Assembly (NCBI RefSeq): GCF_001729785.1
Contig: NZ_CP017183.1
Span: 2,604,001-2,668,000 of the forward strand
DNA length: 64,000 nucleotides
From: Enterobacter hormaechei subsp. xiangfangensis
GTDB taxonomy: Bacteria; Pseudomonadota; Gammaproteobacteria; Enterobacterales; Enterobacteriaceae
Reading direction: 5' to 3'
Program-made: the position numbers and the translations under genes
Shown here: piece after piece, positions 28,239 through 35,865 of the stretch
Layout of the letters: each line of letters opens with the position of its first letter
Position numbering within the stretch: the first letter of the stretch is position 1
Notes under the pieces: generated by a model
What the model saw: only the letters and a program-made list of their open reading frames with translations
What the model was told of the DNA's origin: nothing
The model's database searches: none

Positions 28239-28622
28239 TTTTTATGAAAAAAACGAACTTGCGCACCCTTAGGAAAATAGAACTCAAGGTATTTTTCAGC
28301 TCTGTCTTGAAACGTTCGTTCTTTGACGTAGTTATAAGAATCATTAAAATATTTGTACGCTTCATCAAATTGATTCAACTCATAAAAAACCATGCCGAGG
28401 TCGATTAACGGCGCTGTCTCTATATCCGATCCACGTGTACTAAGTATCCTCTCCCCCCATTTTTTCGCCTCATCGTTCTCCTTGAGAGAAAAGCAAGCAC
28501 TGTACATGTACGCAGAGTTGCAGTTGGCAATTTTCCATTCGATCTGCGGCTCAGGAAGAGCCTGCCGGACATTTTGTTATTGCTCTAAAGCCTCGGCTTA
28601 TTTTTTTATCATGAAATTCGTT
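28223..28622 (-). pseudogene. TPR-type immunity gene remnant, copy A
   Basis: The downstream 94 codons are open (MYSACFSLKENDEAKKWGER, and a TPR-like LIDLGMVFYELNQFDEAYKY). Homology to copy B continues upstream for about 35 codons, but there a TAA replaces the AAC of copy B, and no proper start exists. TPR-fold proteins of this kind occur as immunity factors. Confidence 0.62.
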
Positions 28623-28781
28623 TCCTTTTTCTATAAGAGATGTAAATATTATTCATGTGTTTATTCATTAGCAATAGCAAATAAACCTCCTCACCTATAA
28701 AAAGGGGAATAAGAAATAAATGCTTTTAGAAGCAAGGAGGTATCTAAGACAGTAAATCTTTATTATTAAAAAATTTAAAAA
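28623..28781. other. short AT-rich gap
   Basis: No open frame or recognised repeat; 3' side of the SUKH gene. Confidence 0.5.
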
Positions 28782-29345
28782 CTAACCAAAAAAGAATTTC
28801 TTAAACCCTTCAACCTCAACATCTTTTAGTTTAGTTTTAAGCATCACATCGATATCTTCCAGAAAATCTTCTCTTAAATTAAATTCATCATCTGTAGCAT
28901 CACCATCATAATTATTTTGTTCCATCTCAATAGCAGAACAAAAAGCATTCAAAAAGTCAGCTAAGGAACCAGAAATTATAAAGTTTCGTTTTTGAATGCT
29001 ACCATAAACAGGAGATGTTAGATTTTGGGTGTCACAAAAAAGAACGTCACCATTTCTTTCAGCAAAGATTATATATTCATCGCGCCAAGCCGTATCATTT
29101 TGAACTCGCCAACCGGATAATATTTCGTTGAGATCTTGAGGTTCAATAATCTGTAAATAAAAAGTACCATCAAATGTTGGACTGTCATTTAAAATCAAAT
29201 GACGATAAAAAAAATCAACCTCCCCATTTAAATTCACGGGAAAAGAAATCTCATTTTCATCGTCTGTATAGTCTATCTCTCCCATATTCAATTCATTCAT
29301 TTTAAATTTGTTCACAAGATCTTGGACTGCATTTTTTATGTTCAT
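28782..29345 (-). CDS. SUKH (SMI1/KNR4-type) immunity protein for orphan toxin CT2
   Basis: 187 residues, acidic. The central part shows the SUKH pattern of a strand, a GD-type turn and a late FL motif (RDEYIIFAERNGDVLFCDTQ, then GSLADFLNAFCSAIE). SUKH proteins are widespread immunity proteins against nuclease toxins. It starts eight bases after the stop of the CT2 toxin frame, so the pair is intact. AT-rich composition contrasts with the rhs core. The family call is by pattern and is fairly confident. Confidence 0.75.
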   Translation of the reverse strand: MNIKNAVQDLVNKFKMNELNMGEIDYTDDENEISFPVNLNGEVDFFYRHLILNDSPTFDGTFYLQIIEPQDLNEILSGWRVQNDTAWRDEYIIFAERNGDVLFCDTQNLTSPVYGSIQKRNFIISGSLADFLNAFCSAIEMEQNNYDGDATDDEFNLREDFLEDIDVMLKTKLKDVEVEGFKKFFFG

Positions 29346-29353
29346 CTTTCCAC

Positions 29354-30442
29354 CTATAATTGCTTACATCGTTGTCTAGATTTTAGTGTTCTTTCTCTAT
29401 CGATTAAGCGCCCACGCGTCGAGTTCTTAGTATTCCCTCTATGTCCTTGATCACCATGGACATGCTCATTGAACTTGTCGGGATGGTTATGATTTTTCAA
29501 GAATACAATGTTCCTCGGATCACCTTGCCATTTGGAACCAAGTGTACCATTGCCTTCTACCGAATTGATATGATGCCCGGTATAGCCTGCCCGGGACATC
29601 ACAGAGGTTAGGCTCTTGTTGGGAGTCTTCAAAATTAAATCCCTCTCTTGCGCTGTCCAATTTCTTGTGCCAGCCCCACCATCCTGCAATAAGGCTTTTT
29701 CTTGCACCCATGCCCTAGAAATAGCAGAGCTTCTAGCTCCACCTTGAGCAGAAAGAGAATCATGTGGCCGGTAACGAATGAGATCGTCAGGAGTCAACCC
29801 CCACGGATCTGCCCACCCCAGCGCATTCGGCGCATACTGGTAAAGGTTTATCCCCCCCGCCAGCCCTATCGGGTCCTGCTGCGTAAACCTTCCGCAGTCC
29901 GGGTCATAATACCGGAACAGATTGTAGTGCAGCCCTGTCTCACGGTCCAGGTATTGCCCCTGCATCCGCAGGTTCTGAGAATATCCTGATACCTGCGTCT
30001 CGCTTTCCCGTAGCAGCTTGCCCCAGGCGCTGTTTACCCCTTCCCAGCGCACCTGTCCTTCGCTATCCGTCATCCGTTCCGGCGTGCCGTTCGGCTGACA
30101 GTGGAACCAGAAGATTTCCGGGGCATCAACGCCGTCGATACGTGCCAGCGGATCGTAGCTGTCCTGATCGCTGTAGACGTAGGTCAGCGGCACATCCCCG
30201 TGCACTTCCTGCAACAGCCGGAACCCTTCCCATACAAACCAGGTGGTGACTGGGTTACCGGTTGGCTGTCCGCCCACCATCTGGCGGCGCGTTTTGCTGA
30301 TGCGTCGTCCGAGCGGGTCATAGCGGAAGCTGACCTGCGTCTGCGGCCTGTTGCGGTCCCGCGGCTGGCTGATGACCTCCGTCAGGCGATGCTCGCTGTC
30401 GTAGCGGTAGTGCCAGCGGGTCTGGCCGTTATCCTTCTCCAC
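29354..30442 (-). CDS. orphan Rhs C-terminal module CT2, HNH/Endo VII-like (GHH) nuclease
   Basis: 362 residues from an internal GTG. The first 216 or so are the rhs core end (APNALGWADPWGL boundary), nearly identical to the other copies. The last 146 residues are a toxin with the motif YTGHHINSVEGN, then GDPRNIVFL, HVHGDQGHRGN and STRGRLIDR. The GHH plus late histidine/asparagine pattern is that of HNH/Endonuclease VII-fold polymorphic toxins, so DNA cleavage is expected. It is paired with a SUKH protein. There is no N-terminal delivery region. Core homology continues upstream to 30536. Confidence 0.82.
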   Translation of the reverse strand: MEKDNGQTRWHYRYDSEHRLTEVISQPRDRNRPQTQVSFRYDPLGRRISKTRRQMVGGQPTGNPVTTWFVWEGFRLLQEVHGDVPLTYVYSDQDSYDPLARIDGVDAPEIFWFHCQPNGTPERMTDSEGQVRWEGVNSAWGKLLRESETQVSGYSQNLRMQGQYLDRETGLHYNLFRYYDPDCGRFTQQDPIGLAGGINLYQYAPNALGWADPWGLTPDDLIRYRPHDSLSAQGGARSSAISRAWVQEKALLQDGGAGTRNWTAQERDLILKTPNKSLTSVMSRAGYTGHHINSVEGNGTLGSKWQGDPRNIVFLKNHNHPDKFNEHVHGDQGHRGNTKNSTRGRLIDRERTLKSRQRCKQL

Positions 30443-30536
30443 GGTGCGGCCGTGGATGTCATAGCGTCAGCGAATGCCGTTCAGCTGCGTCAGGCGGTTG
30501 TGCGTGACCTTCTCAGCAGACTCTTCAAGCGATAAA
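30443..30536 (-). pseudogene. rhs core remnant at junction type 2
   Basis: Core sequence continues upstream of CT2 to CTCTTCAAGCG, then switches to ychF sequence (AAGGTTCTGTAG). The same junction is seen at 33.69 kb. Confidence 0.75.
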
Positions 30537-30922
30537 GGTTCTGTAGTGGTAGCGTTTTGGAACGCGGTTGAATCCGATATCGCTGAAATGAACGACGCCG
30601 ATCGTGAAGATTTCATGGCCGAGCAGGGTCTGAACCGCGTGATCCGCGCGGGCCATGAGATGCTCAGCCTGCAAACCTACTTCACCGCGGGCGTAAAAGA
30701 AGTGCGTGGACCATCCCTGTGGGTGCGACTGCGCCTCAGGCGGCCGATAAAATCCACACCGATTTCGTGAAAGGCTTTATTCGTACACAGACTATCGTGT
30801 TTGAAGACTTTATCACCTACAAGGGAGAGCAAGGCGCGAAAGAAACAGGCAAGATGCGTGCGGAAGGCAAAGATTACATCATTAAAGATGGCGATGTGAT
30901 GAACTTCTTGTTTAACCTTTGA
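30537..30922 (+). pseudogene. ychF 3'-end fragment B
   Basis: About 390 bases matching the ychF 3' third to its stop (the TGA at 30920-30922), with small deletions that break the frame in the middle; the C-terminal piece still reads [16 protein letters not shown] in one frame. A ychF-type terminator copy follows at 30938-30970. Confidence 0.88.
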
Positions 30923-30937
30923 GTTGTTTTTAATGGG

Positions 30938-30970
30938 AAAAATCCCCGCTTGGGCGTGGATTTTTTTTTT
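30938..30970. terminator. copy of the ychF terminator
   Basis: AATCCCCGC-TTGG-GCGTGGATT (one mismatch) with a T10 run. Duplicated together with ychF fragment B; it could still end leftward or rightward transcripts. Confidence 0.75.
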
Positions 30971-31140
30971 ACATGGTAAAGAGAATGATGTCGGCAGTCG
31001 CAAATTTTAACGTCTGAAAAGGGTGCTGGTGTAAACGCTCTGCTGGTCAGGCAAGTCTCTCACCTTTAGCAGGTATACCCCCTTTGCGTACGCCAGTTTC
31101 AGGCACTCTTGTCGCTGTAATTTTAATGTTAAATGTGAAT

Positions 31141-31440
31141 TTAGTACGAAGGTCCTGATCTAGACAACGCGTTACGCTTCATATCCCAAGAATAAAACCA
31201 ATTATGCCAGCCATTTTGTATTACTGTAAAATTACATACAACAACCACTTTCTTTGACTGGTTTAATGTTAGGTAATAGAAAATAGCACTTTCAGGAGAT
31301 GCAGACCAAAATAGTTTTTCACCCTGAGCGTTGAAGATGGTCAAAACGATTGGTAACGGCTTTGTCTCGCTTAACACAAACACAAATTGGCGTGTTGAAT
31401 CGACCATTGCAATGTCTAAAAATGGTTTGCCGAAAATATA
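31141..31440 (-). pseudogene. 5'-truncated orf121-family gene (copy B)
   Basis: 88 codons readable from an internal ATG (TRQFVFVLSETKPLPIVLTI, ending SRSGPSY). The homologous frame continues upstream without a start and is fused two bases beyond the orf172 stop. It lacks about 30 N-terminal residues of orf121. Confidence 0.7.
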
Positions 31441-31442
31441 TT

Positions 31443-31961
31443 TTATCCTTTAGCGATCAAAACGCTTCTATGATCAGTTTCATTTTTTATCCAGAACATT
31501 TCATCTTGAGGTAACGATCCATTACTGCAAAAATCAACAAGTTCACCTTGCCAACCATCAGGAACATATTCTTGATAATGCATACTCTCAACATATTCCG
31601 AATATAATCTTTTATTATCAAAGTCTATAAATAAATCCGGCATAAGTTCATATATATCCCACCAAATTGTTTTTTGCGAAAGCCTTTTATAAAACTCCTC
31701 AGCAATGTCATCCTTATCGTATGAATAACCATCGTTAATTAAACCTTCAATGAATATCTGCGCGTTTTCTTCATTTACAACTGGTATGTCATATCTTTCC
31801 TTATGGGTATTCTGTAGGTTTATTTCCACCCCACTTTTCACAAAATCCTCTACCCATTTTACTCTGTCTAAGACCCACATTTCCTTGAACGCAACGAACC
31901 AATAAAATCTTCCTTCATACTTAACTATCACAAGGAGTTCGTCATCTTTATTGATATTCAT
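31443..31961 (-). CDS. orphan immunity-like protein orf172, copy B
   Basis: 172 residues, complete, same start and stop context as copy A (MNINKDDELLVIVKYEG, ending NETDHRSVLIAKG). Substitutions relative to copy A are spread along the protein and both frames remain open. A toxin stub ends eight bases upstream. Two intact copies without any toxin fit an accumulated orphan immunity role. Confidence 0.72.
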   Translation of the reverse strand: MNINKDDELLVIVKYEGRFYWFVAFKEMWVLDRVKWVEDFVKSGVEINLQNTHKERYDIPVVNEENAQIFIEGLINDGYSYDKDDIAEEFYKRLSQKTIWWDIYELMPDLFIDFDNKRLYSEYVESMHYQEYVPDGWQGELVDFCSNGSLPQDEMFWIKNETDHRSVLIAKG

Positions 31962-31969
31962 ATAGTAAC

Positions 31970-32075
31970 CTATCTTACATTCCCGGAGCCTGGAATCGCT
32001 ACTTCTTCAAGCCATTCTGCCCATATTGATGGTAATTCACACGACCTACCTGGCGTTGTCGGATCCACGCGTAAT
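31970..32075 (-). pseudogene. C-terminal stub of a lost Rhs toxin (copy B)
   Basis: About 35 codons ending at the TAG at 31970 (VDPTTPGRSCELPSIWAEW). The 5' side joins directly to TAATGTTTGATT, which looks like the last bases of a ychF tail. Confidence 0.68.
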
Positions 32076-32086
32076 GTTTGATTTTT

Positions 32087-32487
32087 TTATAGAGTAACGA
32101 ACTTATCCCTTTTGCGCAGATAGAACTCTAGATATTTTTTAGGTCTATCCTGAAACGCACGCTCTTTGCTGTAGTTATAAGCATCGTTAAAATATTTATA
32201 CGCTTCCTCGAATTGATTTAACTCATAACAGACCATGCCGAGATCGATTAAGGGTGCAGTGTCTATATCCGATCCACGTGTCCGTAATGTCGTTTTTCCC
32301 CATTTGTTTTCCTCAGCATAATCCGCAAGATCAAAACATGCGCTGTACATGCAGGCAGCGATCCAGTTGGCGAGTTCCCATTCGAGCTTTGGCTCAGGAA
32401 GCGCTTGCCAGGCTTTTTGGTTTTGCTCTAAAGCCTCGGCGTATTTTTGGTTGTCGTGAAACTCGTTCCCTTGATCAATAGTATATT
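32087..32487 (-). pseudogene. TPR-type immunity gene, 5'-truncated (copy B)
   Basis: The frame is open from about 32487 to the stop at 32087 and reads like a TPR protein (HDNQKYAEALEQNQKAWQAL and LIDLGMVCYELNQFEEAYKY). No ATG or GTG exists before MYSACF at 32350, so either an 87-residue product or a start at a rare codon (ATT) is possible. Compared with copy A it has no internal stop. Confidence 0.62.
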
Positions 32488-32590
32488 GTTATAGATATTA
32501 TAATACTTAAGATCATGTCCTTTTAAATAAAAAACTTTGCCTAAGAAACCGCCAAAAACACCATAATCTATGGTTAAATTTTATTTAAAA

Positions 32591-33379
32591 TTATAAAGTT
32601 ATTACATTGCAATCAATCATTTTATAGCAAATATTTTTTAGTATTAAGGACTCTATAACATTCCAATCACCACCACCGAGGCCAGCTCCTATCCTTGGCA
32701 TTTGTATAGAAAGGCGATTAACTAAAGCAAAGTCAGATAATTTTTCAAGACAAACTTTCAGAGAGTCATAACATACGTATTGTTTTTTGTCGTTGATATT
32801 TTTCTTTATACCATCCTGCGCATACATATTCGCAATAAATATCTTCTCCTGAGCATCAACCATAACAAAATCAACCACCCCTAATTCTGGGAAGTTATTT
32901 TCTTTGAAGCAACTAAGATAGCTTTTTTTTGCCGCAGGATATTTATTTGAAAGGGACAGAACAAAACCTTTACCCCACTTCCCTTTATTATTCACAATAT
33001 GAGCAATAACTGTGGATTTTTTCAAAGGTTCCACAGCATCTCCAGACAAGTATTTTATTCGCTTTTTTTCTTGCAATGAACCCGTTGATGTTTGCCAGAA
33101 AACTTCAAATTCCTCATTTGAAATTTCTTCGGCGTCACTTAAGTTCAGGTCGCTTTTCTTACCATCATACAGCAGGAAGCCAACTTTTTCTTTTTTATCT
33201 AGCAAAGAGGAAGAAGCATAATAATTTCCATCTATAATATTTATTTGTCGCGTGGCTACTTCTCCTATGAACTCATTGAGAATAGTCCCTTCACCTGCAA
33301 TAAAATCAACACTTCCTTTATAATATTTTTTCACCTCAACCACAACTCCTCCCACTTTTAACAATTCTTTTAGAGACAA
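32591..33379 (-). CDS. macro-domain protein, probable ADP-ribose-removing immunity protein
   Basis: 262 residues. The N-terminal 100 or so are of unknown family and contain a strand-rich part (LNEFIGEVATRQINIID). The C-terminal 150 form a macro domain of the ALC1/TARG1-like class: IKYLSGDAVEPL, IAHIVNNKGKWGKGFVLSLS, and the late loop QMPRIGAGLGGGDWN that holds the distal ribose. Such domains bind ADP-ribose and can hydrolyse ADP-ribosyl esters on proteins or bases. It starts within the last codons of a toxin stub, the position of a cognate immunity gene, so it probably reversed the action of an ADP-ribosyltransferase toxin. AT-rich. Confidence 0.8.
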   Translation of the reverse strand: MSLKELLKVGGVVVEVKKYYKGSVDFIAGEGTILNEFIGEVATRQINIIDGNYYASSSLLDKKEKVGFLLYDGKKSDLNLSDAEEISNEEFEVFWQTSTGSLQEKKRIKYLSGDAVEPLKKSTVIAHIVNNKGKWGKGFVLSLSNKYPAAKKSYLSCFKENNFPELGVVDFVMVDAQEKIFIANMYAQDGIKKNINDKKQYVCYDSLKVCLEKLSDFALVNRLSIQMPRIGAGLGGGDWNVIESLILKNICYKMIDCNVITL

Positions 33380-33530
33380 CGAGATCTTTTGTGTTTAAGA
33401 TCAAAAATGTATTTTTCCGGGGTTCAATTACATCTAAGCCAGTTACATCTAATTTTACCTGTAACGCTTGATGATAACCCAAAGGATCACCTCTATATTG
33501 ATTGACTGTTGGGAATGTCACAATGTATGA
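33336..33530 (-). pseudogene. C-terminal stub of a lost Rhs toxin (partner of the macro protein)
   Basis: About 63 codons ending TKDLVVSKRIVKSGRSCG, overlapping the macro gene start by 44 bases. The 5' side is joined out of frame to a short piece of rhs core at 33535. The stub has no catalytic motif I can name. An ADP-ribosyltransferase identity is inferred from the macro-domain partner. Confidence 0.62.
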
Positions 33531-33534
33531 GGGT

Positions 33535-33695
33535 AACGGAAGCTGACCTGCGTCCGCGGCCTGTTACGGTCCCGCAGCTGGCTGATGACCTCCGTCAGGT
33601 GATGTTCACCGTCATAACGGTAGTGCCAGCGAATGACGTTCAGCTGCGTCAGACGGTTGTGCGTGACCTTCTCAGCAGAGTCTTCAAGCGGTAAA
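33535..33695 (-). pseudogene. rhs core remnant at junction type 2 (second copy)
   Basis: About 150 bases of core with a 20-30 base internal deletion relative to 36780-36980, then the same CTTCAAGCG/AAGGTTCTGTAG switch to ychF as at 30.53 kb. Confidence 0.75.
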
Positions 33696-34085
33696 GGTTC
33701 TGTAGAGGTAGCGGTTTACGCCGCGGTTGAATCTGATATCGCTGAAATCATCGACGGCGACCATAAAGAGTTCATGGCCGAGCGGGGGCTGAACCGCGTG
33801 ATCCGCGCGGGCTATGAGCTGCTCAGCCTGCAAACCTACTTCACCGCGGGCGTGAAAGAAGTGAACGCGTGAATCATCCCTGTCGGTGCGACTGCGCCTC
33901 ACGCGGCCGGTAAGATCCACACCGACTTTGAGAAGGGCTTCATTCGTGCGCAGACTATCGCGTTTTAAGACTTTATCACCTGCAAGGGTGAGCAAGGCGC
34001 GAAAGAAGCAGGCAAGATGCGTACGGAAGGGAAAGATTACTTCGTTAACGAGGTTCATGTGGTGAACTTCTTGTTTAACGTATGA
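33696..34085 (+). pseudogene. ychF 3'-end fragment C
   Basis: About 390 bases matching ychF to its stop (TGA 34083-34085), with a few missense changes, one small deletion and two new in-frame stops (for example GAAGTGAACGCGTGA). It is as long as fragment B, so both probably descend from one joining event. Confidence 0.87.
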
Positions 34086-34117
34086 TTTTTTTTCATTCGA
34101 TTTAGTTATTATTAACT

Positions 34118-34600
34118 TTAAAAAAAACCCTCTTTTAGAGGATTGTATTTTTTCCCTCCCCAAGGGTCGTCTAATAAAAACTTAGCAGGGATTGCTTCTT
34201 TTTCAGGCACAAGAGTAAAATTATAATAAATCTCGTCCCCTTCACAAACCTCATAAAAGAGCGAATAAATCTTGCCGGTTACGTTAATGCTTACATCAAA
34301 TTTCTCTGTCGCAGATGCGATCTGGATCTTATTTTTATCCGTAATAAAAAATGGAACAACAATGCAGCGTTGTGCATTTTGATCTAATTTAAAAGCATTA
34401 TCTATTTTGATATTGACGTTTGCTCCAAATGCGTCCTCTGGTAATGGATCGAATACAACATAATCCTTATGTAAAACAGCGCCTTGAGAAACATTACCTT
34501 TTCCCTACTGACTCAGCTTTTCGTCATAGTCTCTGGATCGTAACAATATTTGACTATGTGAAATTAGCAGATCTACTGTTTGCATGATCTTATCACTCAT
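34118..34600 (-). pseudogene. immunity-like gene with one premature stop
   Basis: Otherwise open for 160 codons from ATG 34600 (MSDKIMQTVDLLISHSQ) to a TAA at 34118. A TAG at 34505-34507 replaces the TGG found in the orf94 relative (LNYWGKG there, LSQ-stop-GKG here). The C-terminal part ends FLLDDPWGGKKYNPLKEG. This copy shows the full length of the family that orf94 truncates. Confidence 0.72.
34120..34141 (-). terminator. terminator overlapping the end of the 34.1 kb immunity gene
   Basis: On the minus strand CCTCT-AAA-AGAGG followed by GTTTTTTTT. Confidence 0.7.
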
Positions 34601-34638
34601 TATATTCCCTAGACTTTTATTCTTGTTCCATATGATTG

Positions 34639-35330
34639 TTATGGAAAAACATTACCAATACTCGAACCTGCACCAAAATTACTGCTTTTAGATATCAGTT
34701 ATAAGTTGTGCCGTGCCGTTGGATTGGCAATGGACCCAGAAGATATATGAAGCATCAACACTATCTACACGCGCCAGCAAATCGTAGTTGTCCTGACCAC
34801 TTTCGTCGACGTAGGTGAACAGCACATCCCCGTGCGCTTCCCCCAGTAGGCAGTCATTCCCAGACACACCGGGTGGTGATGGCTTGCCGGTTGGCTGTCC
34901 GCCCAGCTTCTGGCGTCGCGTTTTACTGATGCGGCGACCGAGCGGATCGTAGCGGAAGCTGACCTGCGTCTGCGGTTTGTTGCGGTTCCTCGGGTTTGGC
35001 CGTTATCCTTCTCTACAGTGCAAGCATGGGTATTATAACGCCAGCGAATATCATTCAGCTGCGCCAGGCGGTTGTGCGTAATGTTCTCAACAGAACCTTC
35101 GAGCGGGTTAGCGGCTGCATCCCAGACCCCCTGCTCCTCTCCGGCCAGCGTGCCGTCCTGAACCAGGAGACGCCCGGCACTGTCTGTCGTACTGCCAGCG
35201 GTACCATTTGAACGGGTTATCGTCCCGCTCTTCGCGCACCAAGTTATTGCGGTAGTAGTAATCCCAGCGGCGCTGCGACGGGCGCTGGGTATTTTACTTA
35301 CGACAGTGGATGTCATGACTCCAGAAAATG
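34639..35330 (-). pseudogene. decayed rhs core with a short toxin stub
   Basis: Core homology (compare 36580-37190) with frameshifts, deletions and stops. At its 3' side a 16-codon tail (SSNFGAGSSIGNVFP then TAA at 34639) is all that is left of a toxin domain upstream of the 34.1 kb immunity pseudogene. No ychF fragment separates it from the active rhs immunity gene. Confidence 0.72.
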
Positions 35331-35387
35331 CTTACCTAGGGTTTTAGGTAAAGTAAATAATCCGAGGGATCAACCCTAACCCACACT

Positions 35388-35864
35388 TCAGCGTTTTATT
35401 TTTTGTGGGTTCCAATCAGAGTAATCAGCAACACGGATTTCATTAAGAACAAGATCTAGTGGAACATGTGCAATGCTATCTGCAATTTCATCATATGGCG
35501 CTGGCAACTCGAATGAAAAACCAAAGTCGTCATTTATAATAATACAGCCATTAAATATACGCTGTTTGTAAGTCAACCCTATTATTTCCCCCATCGTTTG
35601 ACCTGTTTGTAATATTTTATTATACCTCCCCTTATAGTTTACGTTACAACCAATAGAAATGATCGTTCCATCTTCAAGGGTAGCGATTGTCATTGTGTCA
35701 TCTACAATATATGCAAGCCTTTTCTTATCATCAGGCAAGAAATAATCAAAGTAAGTTACCTTATAGCCAGCATATAACTCGCTTATGTACTTACTGATAT
35801 TATCCCCCAAAAAAACGTTACCTAGTGCTCTTCCTGATAAAATATCAGCATTAAAATCAATCAT
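35388..35864 (-). CDS. rhsI: immunity protein for the full-length Rhs toxin
   Basis: 158 residues from the ATG at 35864, chosen because it lies one base after the rhs stop and has a G7 Shine-Dalgarno; the frame is open 12 codons further inside rhs. Predicted cytoplasmic, mixed alpha/beta (MIDFNADILSGRALGNVFLG). The family is not recognised. Position directly downstream of the only complete rhs gene marks it as the cognate antidote of the CT domain. Confidence 0.85.
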   Translation of the reverse strand: MIDFNADILSGRALGNVFLGDNISKYISELYAGYKVTYFDYFLPDDKKRLAYIVDDTMTIATLEDGTIISIGCNVNYKGRYNKILQTGQTMGEIIGLTYKQRIFNGCIIINDDFGFSFELPAPYDEIADSIAHVPLDLVLNEIRVADYSDWNPQKIKR

Positions 35865-35865
35865 T

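Larger units (their letters stand above)
26526..28622. repeat. duplicated rhs-array unit, copy A
   Basis: Unit with the order ychF 3' fragment, spacer, orf121 remnant, orf172, toxin stub, TPR-type immunity remnant. The same order recurs at 30537-32487. Copy A additionally keeps a bit of rhs core and a ychF tail between the toxin stub and the TPR remnant, which copy B has lost. Confidence 0.75.
30537..32487. repeat. duplicated rhs-array unit, copy B
   Basis: Same order as copy A (26526-28622) but with a longer ychF fragment and a direct toxin-stub/TPR join. The TPR frame lacks the stop codon seen in copy A. Confidence 0.75.

Noticed and set aside
26526..34085. ychF fragments as attachment-site duplications of an integrative element
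   Set aside because: No integrase, no tRNA, copies of different length and decay, and each is joined to rhs core instead of a constant element end; recombination scars explain them better.
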